Source: JBKEDC01 sp047975205 (GTDB taxonomy: Bacteria > Bacteroidota > Bacteroidia > Bacteroidales > Prolixibacteraceae). Taken from it: DNA of 64,000 nt. The stretch is from contig JBKEDC010000003.1 in NCBI GenBank assembly GCA_047975205.1, forward strand, positions 16,035-80,034, read 5' to 3'. Positions within the stretch are counted from its first letter, which is position 1; every line of letters starts with the position of its first letter. Shown piece by piece: positions 9,808 through 17,443 of this stretch. Under the pieces are notes generated by a model that worked only from the letters and a program-made list of their open reading frames with translations, was not told the origin of the DNA and ran no database searches. Both the position numbers and the translations under genes were made by a program.

Positions 9808-11079
9808 ATGGATCTAAAAGTTATTAAGCAACGCTTTGGTATTATTGGGAATGATTATGCTCTTAATAGGGCTATCGAAATTGCTGTTCAGGTTGCTCCT
9901 ACTGATTTATCAGTTTTAATTACAGGTGAGAGCGGTTCAGGTAAAGAAAACATTCCTCAAATAATTCATCAATACTCATCGCGTAAGCATAACAAGTATA
10001 TAGCCGTAAACTGCGGTGCTATCCCGGAAGGAACTATTGATTCTGAGCTATTTGGTCATGAAAAGGGAGCATTTACCGGAGCATCAAACGATCGTAAAGG
10101 ATATTTTGAAGAAGCTGATGGCGGAACAATTTTCCTAGATGAAATAGGAGAACTCCCCTTGTCTACTCAGGCTCGTTTGCTTCGGGTGCTTGAAGCCGGC
10201 GAGTTTATGCGAGTAGGCTCATCTAAAGTGCAGAAAACTGATGTACGCATTGTAGCCGCTACAAATATTAATTTCAGCAATGCCATTAGTGAAAATAAAT
10301 TTCGAGAAGATTTATTCTATCGTTTAAATACGGTACCTGTCCGTCTGTCTCCTCTACGTGAAAGAGTCGGTGATATTTATTTGCTTTTTAGGAAATTTGC
10401 CTCTGATTTTGCAGAGAAATATCATATGCCCTCTTTACGTATGACACCGGAAGCTCGCCATATCTTAGAAAGTTATCATTGGCCGGGTAATATTCGTCAG
10501 CTAAAGAATATAACGGAGCAAATATCCATTATTGAGCAAGAGCGAGTAGTTAGCGAAGAAATTCTACGCAAATACCTACCGGAAGGTGGCAAGGCTCAGC
10601 TACCGGCTTTATACGAAGCTGAAGATTCTAAAAGCTTTTCATCGGAGCGAGAAATTTTGTATCAAGTATTATTTGATATGAAAAAAGATATGAATGAGCT
10701 TAAAAAATTGGTATTTGATTTGATGAACGACTCACATAATATATCTAGAGAGAACCAACAAATCATCCAAGACTTATATCCGAATGAATCATTTACCGGC
10801 ATAGTTACGCATCAAACTTCGAATGGTGCTTCTTCACATATACCTTATAAAGACAATGCAAGGGTGTCTGCAGAAGATAATATTGAGGATTATCGCGAAG
10901 AAGGTTTGAGCGAAGATAATGTAATGAGCTTAGTTGAATATGAAAAAGCTGCTATCTTGAAAGCACTTGAAATGTATAACGGAAACCGAAGAAAAACTGC
11001 TGATAAATTAGGAATATCGGCTCGCACACTATATAGAAAACTCAAAGAATATGATCTCCTTGAAAATAACGAAGAATAG
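9808..11079 (+). CDS. Sigma-54-dependent transcriptional activator (no N-terminal sensor domain)
   Basis: The 423-aa protein begins almost directly with the AAA+ sigma-54 interaction domain. It has Walker A GESGSGKE (40-47), the GAFTGA loop that contacts sigma-54 (87-92) and Walker B GGTIFLDE (about 105-112). A linker of about 100 residues leads to a Fis-type helix-turn-helix (RRKTADKLGISARTLYRKL) at the end. I preferred ATG 9808 over an upstream TTG at 9784. With no receiver or ligand domain it must be controlled by partner proteins or level, possibly by the lone receiver encoded at 4173. It closes the polysaccharide-like gene cluster and its end overlaps the lptE start region. Confidence 0.9.
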   Translation: MDLKVIKQRFGIIGNDYALNRAIEIAVQVAPTDLSVLITGESGSGKENIPQIIHQYSSRKHNKYIAVNCGAIPEGTIDSELFGHEKGAFTGASNDRKGYFEEADGGTIFLDEIGELPLSTQARLLRVLEAGEFMRVGSSKVQKTDVRIVAATNINFSNAISENKFREDLFYRLNTVPVRLSPLRERVGDIYLLFRKFASDFAEKYHMPSLRMTPEARHILESYHWPGNIRQLKNITEQISIIEQERVVSEEILRKYLPEGGKAQLPALYEAEDSKSFSSEREILYQVLFDMKKDMNELKKLVFDLMNDSHNISRENQQIIQDLYPNESFTGIVTHQTSNGASSHIPYKDNARVSAEDNIEDYREEGLSEDNVMSLVEYEKAAILKALEMYNGNRRKTADKLGISARTLYRKLKEYDLLENNEE

Positions 11080-11584
11080 ACTCTTTTGTCTAGCCATTAT
11101 GCTGTATATGATTTTACTGCCATTCTCGGCATGTAAAATGTCATATTCATTTACAGGATCATCCTTAGATCCTTCCATAAAGACATTTACGGTTTATTAT
11201 ATGCAAAACCGAGCTCAATTGATTAACCCGAATTTAAGTCAGCAACTCACCGATGGACTGATTGACAAAATAACGAGACAGACCTCTTTAGAAATGATGG
11301 AGAACAACGGCGATTTGGAGTACGAAGGTGTTATTTCCGACTACAAAGTTACTCCTGTCAATATCTCGGAAGGCGACAATGCGGCGCAGAATAGATTAAC
11401 GGTTACGGTACAAATAAAATACACGAACAACAAGAATCATGATGCCGATTGGGAGAAATCATTCTCTGCTTATACAGATTATGATTCAAATCAGATGCTA
11501 ACCGATGTTGAAGACACGCTTGCTGAAGAAATAATTGAACAACTGACAGAAGATATTTTCAACGCCTCAATTGCAGATTGGTAA
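11051..11584 (+). CDS. lptE: LPS-assembly lipoprotein LptE family
   Basis: In this 177-aa protein a hydrophobic signal (about 11-26) leads to a lipobox ending FSAC, followed by KMSYSFTGSSL. This start, together with LDPSIKTFTV and the stretch about QLTDGLIDKI, matches the Bacteroidetes LptE-like family. LptE plugs the LptD barrel and helps place lipopolysaccharide in the outer leaflet. The ATG at 11051 overlaps the sigma-54 activator by 29 nt, suggesting co-transcription. The stop overlaps the next ATG by one base. Bacteroidetes homologues often sit next to a sigma-54 activator and secG, so the neighbourhood supports the call. Confidence 0.85.
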   Translation: MISLKITKNRLFCLAIMLYMILLPFSACKMSYSFTGSSLDPSIKTFTVYYMQNRAQLINPNLSQQLTDGLIDKITRQTSLEMMENNGDLEYEGVISDYKVTPVNISEGDNAAQNRLTVTVQIKYTNNKNHDADWEKSFSAYTDYDSNQMLTDVEDTLAEEIIEQLTEDIFNASIADW

Positions 11585-12159
11585 TGGATAAGATTGCTTT
11601 TCATAAATATATGCATAGTCCGGAACTCTTAGATGCATCAAGTATTAAAGAACTCAAAGCCATTGTGGCCGATTATCCCGGATTTCAACTTGCTTGGATA
11701 CTGTTATTGAAAAATCTGAAGCTTTTAAATTCTTCCGAATTTGCAACATACCTGAGCAAAGCTTCTTTTCATATTAATGACAAAAGAAGGCTCTATCATT
11801 TCTTGCACATAGAGCCTAAACTCGCCAAATTGGAAATGTCATTAATCAGTAAAGAATATACTACCCATGAATCTTACCATATTACAGAAGAATATGCGCA
11901 GATGGATGAACTCAGTAATTTGGCGGAATCTCTTCGGATAAAAACGGTAAGTACAAAAGTAAAAGAAAGCGAAAGCAACGAAAATCAGGACAACACCCCT
12001 GAGAATGATTTTATAACAGAAACTTTGGCTAAAATTTATATTAAACAAGGACTATTCAAGCAAGCAATTGCATCTTATGAGAAATTGGGTTTGAAATTTC
12101 CGGAAAAAAATGCTTACTTTGTAGCCCGAATTAAAGAAATAAAAGAACTAACGAAATAA
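11584..12159 (+). CDS. Hypothetical protein with C-terminal TPR-like helix pair
   Basis: The 191-aa soluble protein has no signal peptide. The ATG at 11584 overlaps the lptE stop (TAATG); a TTG two codons upstream is less likely. The N-terminal half is helical (for example ASSIKELKAIVADYPGFQ) and the last 45 residues (TLAKIYIKQGLFKQAIASYE, then KLGLKFPEK) form one clear TPR unit. The middle is charged and low in complexity. It lies 6 nt before secG and is probably co-transcribed with lptE and secG, which makes an envelope-biogenesis role possible. The specific function is unknown. Confidence 0.75.
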   Translation: MDKIAFHKYMHSPELLDASSIKELKAIVADYPGFQLAWILLLKNLKLLNSSEFATYLSKASFHINDKRRLYHFLHIEPKLAKLEMSLISKEYTTHESYHITEEYAQMDELSNLAESLRIKTVSTKVKESESNENQDNTPENDFITETLAKIYIKQGLFKQAIASYEKLGLKFPEKNAYFVARIKEIKELTK

Positions 12160-12165
12160 TCTAGA

Positions 12166-12531
12166 ATGTACACATTAATTACAGTATTATTAATTATCGC
12201 CAGCATATTTATGGTGCTAATTGTTTTGGTGCAAAACTCTAAAGGTGGAGGTTTAGCCAGTAACTTCCAATCTAACAATCAAGTGATGGGAGTTCGTAAA
12301 ACAAACGACTTTTTAGATAAAGCAACTTGGTGGTTGGCCGGAGCCTTATTAATATTATCACTTGCAGGAAGTGCTTTCATTCCAAAAGAAAATAAAGCAG
12401 CTGTTGGAACTGAAATGAGTAAGCAAATTGAAAACGCAGTTGATCCATCGGCAGTACCTAGCTTTCCTTCTACTCCTGCAGCTAAAAGCACTTCTACTCC
12501 GGAAGAACAAGCCCCCGCTGAACAAAAGTAA
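12166..12531 (+). CDS. secG: Preprotein translocase subunit SecG
   Basis: The 121-aa protein has two TM helices (about 3-22 and 55-72) joined by a loop containing NSKGGGLASNFQ, the SecG hallmark, and a Pro/Ala/Thr-rich C-terminal tail common in Bacteroidetes SecG. It is an accessory subunit of the SecYEG channel. It is the last gene of the run starting at 4173, followed 20 nt later by a good terminator. Confidence 0.93.
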   Translation: MYTLITVLLIIASIFMVLIVLVQNSKGGGLASNFQSNNQVMGVRKTNDFLDKATWWLAGALLILSLAGSAFIPKENKAAVGTEMSKQIENAVDPSAVPSFPSTPAAKSTSTPEEQAPAEQK

Positions 12532-12551
12532 ATCTTAACTTGACGATATTT

Positions 12552-12585
12552 AAAGGCTGGCACTTGCATTAGTGTTAGCCTTTTC
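12552..12585 (+). terminator. Terminator after secG
   Basis: Bases 12552-12564 pair with 12571-12583 (13 bp including two G-U wobbles, 6-nt loop), and the stem ends in TTTT. Confidence 0.75.
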
Positions 12586-12647
12586 ATTTACCTGAACTTT
12601 TCGTTCACATTATCGTTTTTTACACTCACTATATAAAAGTCAATGCT

Positions 12648-14393
12648 TTGTTTAATAAACTTAAATTCATTCTCAATTATACGAATCGATATAAATGGTG
12701 GTATTTAGGTGGAGCCATATCATTAATATTCACCGTTTGGACTTCAGTTACCATTCCGCAATACATTCAAAAAACCATCGACTTATTAGGCGGCAGCCGA
12801 TTAGAAAATGAACAACAGTTAAAGCACAACATTTTTATCGTCGTAATATTGGCATTCAGCTTAATTTTGGTTCGTTCCCTATCTCGCATACTTCTGTTTG
12901 TTCCTGCCCGATTAATCGAACGACAACTGAAGGGTGAAATGTTTTTAAAGCTGAGCACTTTTGGAAAAAAATACTACGACGAGAATTCCACCGGCTCTAT
13001 CATTTCCAGGATAAACAACGATATTAACGGTATCAGAATGATTACCGGATTCGGAGCCTTACAACTCATGAACATTCTACTCTCGTTATCGCTCACCCCA
13101 TATATGATGTGGAAGCTCTCGCCCACCCTGACGATATACTGCATCATTCCGATGATAATCATTTTTGCTGTCGTACGATCAGGAATGAAAGTGATGGTGA
13201 AATACACACATAAGCAAATGAGCACGCTGCAATCTTTATCCGGAAAAACGATTTCTTTCTTATCGGGAAACAGCGTTATTAAAAGCTATAATATTTATGA
13301 TTATGTCGAAGAGGAAATAGACACCGACAACCTGTCATTGTTCGGGCATCAAATGAAAATTGCGTGGATTCGTTCGTTTGTTATTCCTTTGCTCACCAAC
13401 ATGAGCCAAATTCTGAAAGTGCTCATATTGTTTGTGGGGGGCATATACACCATTCAAGGCAACTTCACTATTGGCGAACTAACTGCCTATATTGCTTATT
13501 CTGCCTTATTAGCCCAACCGATTATGAGCTTAGGATGGGTGCTCACCGCATTTCAGCAAGGAATGGTAGGCATCGAGAGTTTACAAACAATTATGAACCG
13601 CAAGGGAGATGACGATAAACGCCTTAATCTGGACGAAACAAAGCGAAATCAGCTTTTTGAGGAAGGGATAAAAATTAAAAATCTTTCCTACACCTTTCAC
13701 AACGGTAAGTTCCCTGCCCTGCATCATATTTCATTTGATATTAAACCGGGAGCTATTGTTGGGATAACAGGAGCTGTAGGTTCAGGAAAGACCACGCTTG
13801 TGAATTGTCTCAACGGATATCTGCGTCCGGAGCAAGATATGATTTATTTTGGCAAGCAAGATGCAGCAAAGCTTAAAGCCGAAGAAATTCGGAACGCCGT
13901 AAGAACTGTAAGTCAGGAAGTATTCCTATTTTCAGATACCATTGAGAATAACATTTTATTTGGCTCGAATGAAAGCGAACTGACCAATGATTTCGAAGAG
14001 GTTGTTTATCGAGCAGCTCTCAAAGATGAGTTGGAACGCTTTCGGGAGCGAGAACAAACGATAGTAGGCGAAAAAGGCATCATGCTATCCGGAGGACAGA
14101 AACAACGATTGAGTTTAGCCCGTGCGTTATACACCCCTTGCCGATTACTCATTTTAGATGATGTATTCTCGGCTGTTGACACCGATACCGAGCGTTTCTT
14201 AATTCGCCAAATCGTAGAGAACAACACTGCCCAAAGCCTGCTTATCATTTCCAATAGAATCAGTGTGTTGCAGAAAACAGATTACACCATCGTGCTTGAA
14301 GAGGGGAAAATAACAGCTCAAGGTACTACCGACGAACTGCTCCTAACTTCAAGTTTTTATCAAGAGATGGCAAAACTTCAAAGCGAACAATAA
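12648..14393 (+). CDS. ABC exporter half-transporter, subunit with degenerate Walker B
   Basis: This 581-aa protein has six TM helices (residues about 15-305) fused to one ATP-binding domain. It has Walker A GAVGSGKTT, signature LSGGQKQR and Walker B LLILDDVFSAVD. The usual catalytic Glu after Walker B is Asp here. No upstream ATG is in frame nearby, so the TTG at 12648 is the likely start; it gives MFNKLKFILNYTNRYKWWY, a natural N-terminus. It is translationally coupled (TAATG) to a second half-transporter, and the two should form a heterodimer of the YheI/YheH (BmrCD, TM287/288) kind that exports lipids, drugs or other amphiphiles. The substrate is unknown. Confidence 0.88.
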   Translation: MFNKLKFILNYTNRYKWWYLGGAISLIFTVWTSVTIPQYIQKTIDLLGGSRLENEQQLKHNIFIVVILAFSLILVRSLSRILLFVPARLIERQLKGEMFLKLSTFGKKYYDENSTGSIISRINNDINGIRMITGFGALQLMNILLSLSLTPYMMWKLSPTLTIYCIIPMIIIFAVVRSGMKVMVKYTHKQMSTLQSLSGKTISFLSGNSVIKSYNIYDYVEEEIDTDNLSLFGHQMKIAWIRSFVIPLLTNMSQILKVLILFVGGIYTIQGNFTIGELTAYIAYSALLAQPIMSLGWVLTAFQQGMVGIESLQTIMNRKGDDDKRLNLDETKRNQLFEEGIKIKNLSYTFHNGKFPALHHISFDIKPGAIVGITGAVGSGKTTLVNCLNGYLRPEQDMIYFGKQDAAKLKAEEIRNAVRTVSQEVFLFSDTIENNILFGSNESELTNDFEEVVYRAALKDELERFREREQTIVGEKGIMLSGGQKQRLSLARALYTPCRLLILDDVFSAVDTDTERFLIRQIVENNTAQSLLIISNRISVLQKTDYTIVLEEGKITAQGTTDELLLTSSFYQEMAKLQSEQ

Positions 14394-16141
14394 TGGCAAA
14401 CCAAAAGAAAACTTTCAATAGCCGAGATTGGCAGCTGATTACTCGGTTTGCCAAATACTTCAAGCCTCATAAGAAATGGCTTGCCTTTAGTCTACTGTCT
14501 ATTCCGATTACTACCGGAGCAAGTTTAGCCTTCCTATATCTTGTGCAGTCGATTATTGATGATTACATTATACCCGGAAACACCGACGGACTAAAATGGC
14601 AGGTTCTGATGCTACTTTTTGTGCTCGTTTTGAATATTCTTTTCGATGGAATATACAGCTACTCTTTTGTTAAAGCCGGTGGATTAACCATCGTTGATGT
14701 ACGCAAAAAGATGTTTGCCAAAGCCATTCGATTCCCTTCAAAATACTATGATAAGAACCCCATTGGTATTACGCTGTCTCGATTAACCAGCGACATGGAT
14801 GCCATTGCCGAATCATTTGCCACCGGCATACTCGGGCTATTTGCCGACAGCATCAAAACGATTGTGCTTTTGGTGTATCTGTCTTACATTAATTGGCAGC
14901 TCACTTTGGTTCTGATGCTTGTTGTGCCGGTTATTATTATGGTCATCCGATTTTTACGCAAAAAAATGCGCAAAGCCTACTTCACGGCACGCTCCGGATT
15001 GGCAAAATCGGCAGCTTATCTGCAAGAATCATTAAACGGCATGAAAACCGTGCAGCTTTATGCCGCCGAAGAAGAAGTTTTTCACAAATACGATCAATTG
15101 AACAAAGATTTTTGCGATGCTCAAAACCATTCGAATGTTTACGACTCCGTGCTATATTCCATTATCGATGGTATAACAACGGTGGCTACGGCATTGGTTT
15201 TAGGATTCGGAGCCTATCAGATTTGGGGAGGAAACCTCAGCATGGGCGTGCTCATCGTTTTTATCACTACATTGGAGCGATTGTTTATTCCCGTACGCCA
15301 GTTTGCACAACAAATATCTACCATTCAACGAGCCTTATCGAGCCTTGAGCATGTGAGCGAATTATTCGATACTGAAGTGGAAGAAGAAGGCGATACTAGC
15401 CCATTCATCTTAGAAACCATTGAATTTAAGCATGTATATTTCCGATATAACAAAGATGCCGATGATGTGTTAATCGATGTTTCTTTCACCCTTCGAAAAG
15501 GCGACCGATTGGCCTTAGTGGGAACAACAGGCTCCGGAAAATCAACCATTATTAAGGTGCTTGCCAAAAGTTACACCGGATATCGAGGTTCTATTAAGAT
15601 AAACGGCATCGAACTGCGAGATATTTCCATTCATCAGCTGCGCAAAACAATTTCGGTCATGCAACAAGATATTTTCATGTTTAACGACAGCATAGGATTC
15701 AACATTGCTCTGGGGCGAAAAGGGATAACCGACATTGACGTTAAACAGGCTGCCGAATTTGTATATGCCGATCAATTTATTGAAAAACTGCCCGATACTT
15801 ATAATTATCGGGTGCATGACAACGGAGGCAACTTATCGAAAGGACAAGCACAACTTATTTCTTTTGCTCGCGCCATTGCCGGCAACTCCGAACTCATTAT
15901 TTTAGATGAAGCTACCTCATCGGTTGATTCCATTACCGAACAGTACATTCAACAGGCAATTGCCAACATATTCGAGCAAAAAACAGTGATTGCCGTAGCG
16001 CATCGATTGAGTACAATTCGAAACTCTGATTTAATATTGGTGCTCGACCGCGGAGAGATTATCGAACGAGGAAATCATGATGAACTGCTGCAACTCAATG
16101 GGAAATATGCTCAACTCGTGCAACAACTGAAAGAGGAATAA
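14393..16141 (+). CDS. ABC exporter half-transporter, subunit with degenerate signature motif
   Basis: This 582-aa protein has six TM helices (about 30-310) and a nucleotide-binding domain with Walker A GTTGSGKST, a non-canonical signature LSKGQAQ in place of LSGGQ, Walker B LIILDEATSSVD with catalytic Glu, and the switch His in AVAHRLST. Its start overlaps the stop of the preceding subunit by one base. In the heterodimer, its weak signature would face the Walker motifs of the first subunit, where Asp replaces Glu. Both defects therefore fall in one site, leaving one competent and one degenerate ATPase site. Confidence 0.9.
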   Translation: MANQKKTFNSRDWQLITRFAKYFKPHKKWLAFSLLSIPITTGASLAFLYLVQSIIDDYIIPGNTDGLKWQVLMLLFVLVLNILFDGIYSYSFVKAGGLTIVDVRKKMFAKAIRFPSKYYDKNPIGITLSRLTSDMDAIAESFATGILGLFADSIKTIVLLVYLSYINWQLTLVLMLVVPVIIMVIRFLRKKMRKAYFTARSGLAKSAAYLQESLNGMKTVQLYAAEEEVFHKYDQLNKDFCDAQNHSNVYDSVLYSIIDGITTVATALVLGFGAYQIWGGNLSMGVLIVFITTLERLFIPVRQFAQQISTIQRALSSLEHVSELFDTEVEEEGDTSPFILETIEFKHVYFRYNKDADDVLIDVSFTLRKGDRLALVGTTGSGKSTIIKVLAKSYTGYRGSIKINGIELRDISIHQLRKTISVMQQDIFMFNDSIGFNIALGRKGITDIDVKQAAEFVYADQFIEKLPDTYNYRVHDNGGNLSKGQAQLISFARAIAGNSELIILDEATSSVDSITEQYIQQAIANIFEQKTVIAVAHRLSTIRNSDLILVLDRGEIIERGNHDELLQLNGKYAQLVQQLKEE

Positions 16142-16429
16142 ATCAGCGCACCGATTTAGTAATACTTTGAAAAATTCCATTAGTAAATGCCCGTTTAGGG
16201 AATAAATTTCTCTCTTTGCTTCGTTTCGCTACATTCCACTTCGCAAAGAGAGAAAGCCTTTGTGCTTTCTCTCACAGAATTAAATGCTTTCTTTTTCTTC
16301 GACTAAAAAGGTTAAAGATGGGACATTTAAGACTGGAATAAAGATATGCTATTGCTGCATATTTAAAAAGCGGGAACTTAAATATTGTAAAAAGAAAGCT
16401 TATAATATGCGTATAAGGTATATTTGAGC
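16142..16429. other. Intergenic region with overlapping inverted repeats
   Basis: This 288-nt stretch follows the ABC exporter. It contains two alternative hairpins sharing one arm (16207-16273, listed separately) and then a pyrimidine-rich tract. No promoter was confidently recognised for the downstream lipoprotein gene. Confidence 0.4.
16207..16273 (+). promoter_or_regulatory. Mutually exclusive hairpins sharing a central arm
   Basis: Bases 16207-16219 pair perfectly with 16243-16255 (13 bp). Part of that right arm, 16248-16257, also pairs perfectly with 16264-16273 (10 bp, 6-nt loop). The two stems cannot form together. This is the geometry of an attenuator or of a terminator/antiterminator switch, but no U-run directly follows the second stem, so termination is not shown. 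A simple repeat or mRNA-end structure is the alternative. Confidence 0.45.
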
Positions 16430-17443
16430 ATGATAATACGGAAACTCAACTATTTCTTGCTATTGTGGGGCGGATTATGGCTTTTTTCTGCTTGTTCCGA
16501 TTCGCCGGCAACCCAAACTTCTTTCTACTTTTGGCGTACTGCCTTTCAACTCAATAAAACAGAGAGAAACACACTCCTTGAGAACAAAAGCCGGAAACTT
16601 TATGTGCGTTATTTCGATATCGACCTGAATAAAAACGGCGAAGTGTTCCCGCGGGCTAAAATCGATATGCTCGACACCACCGACTGCGAAATTATTCCCG
16701 TTATATACATTAAAAATCGGGTGATGCTGAATGAGCAATGGAATATGAACGAGCTTATCGATAAAACACTCCATTTGGTGAAAGATATACACCGACAGAC
16801 TCACAGCAAGCTGAAAGAAATTCAAATCGATTGCGATTGGACGATTGAAAGTCGCGACCGTTTTTTGCGCTTCGTCAAACTATTTCATCGGGCATGGGGT
16901 GGCGAACTTTCGGTAACAATCCGATTGCATCAGGTGAAATATTTGAGGCAAACCGGTATTCCCGATGTGAACTACGGCGTGCTGATGTATTACAATATGG
17001 GACACATTGATGAACTGAACAAAAATTCAATTTACGATAAAAACATTGCCGACCGATACATTCAAAGTTTATCAACTTATCCGCTCCCATTGAAAGTTGC
17101 CCTGCCCATATTTTCATGGGGAATACAAACCAGAGCCGGCAAAGTGGTGAGCTTATGGAACAAAAAAACACGACAAGATTTAACGAGCGATAAAAACCTG
17201 AAAGCTATTGATACCAATAGGTTCAGCGTAATAAAATCGTTCTACCAACAAGGAAAATACTTCAGAAAAGGCGATGAAATATACTATGAGGGCATATCGA
17301 AAAAAGATTTGCGGGAAATGGCTAAAGACTTGAAAAAAAACATACACTTATTCAAAAACGAAATCATTTTTTACGACTTAGATTCTATAAGCATTCAACA
17401 ATATGAAACAAATACATTCCAAAAAGTATCTGCTAGGTTTTAG
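16430..17443 (+). CDS. Putative lipoprotein, TIM-barrel-like, function unknown
   Basis: The 337-aa product has a signal peptide with lipobox (WLFSAC, then SDSPAT), so it should be a lipoprotein. The ATG at 16430 is preferred to a TTG two codons upstream. Segments such as LYVRYFDID, EIQIDCDWT, SVTIRLHQ, YGVLMYYNMG and KVALPIFSWG have the beta-strand spacing and acidic ends of a glycosidase-like TIM barrel, somewhat like DUF3142 proteins. I do not recognise the family with certainty and no catalytic pair is proven. The last 41 nt overlap the next gene in another frame, so the two are almost certainly translated from one mRNA. Confidence 0.75.
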   Translation: MIIRKLNYFLLLWGGLWLFSACSDSPATQTSFYFWRTAFQLNKTERNTLLENKSRKLYVRYFDIDLNKNGEVFPRAKIDMLDTTDCEIIPVIYIKNRVMLNEQWNMNELIDKTLHLVKDIHRQTHSKLKEIQIDCDWTIESRDRFLRFVKLFHRAWGGELSVTIRLHQVKYLRQTGIPDVNYGVLMYYNMGHIDELNKNSIYDKNIADRYIQSLSTYPLPLKVALPIFSWGIQTRAGKVVSLWNKKTRQDLTSDKNLKAIDTNRFSVIKSFYQQGKYFRKGDEIYYEGISKKDLREMAKDLKKNIHLFKNEIIFYDLDSISIQQYETNTFQKVSARF

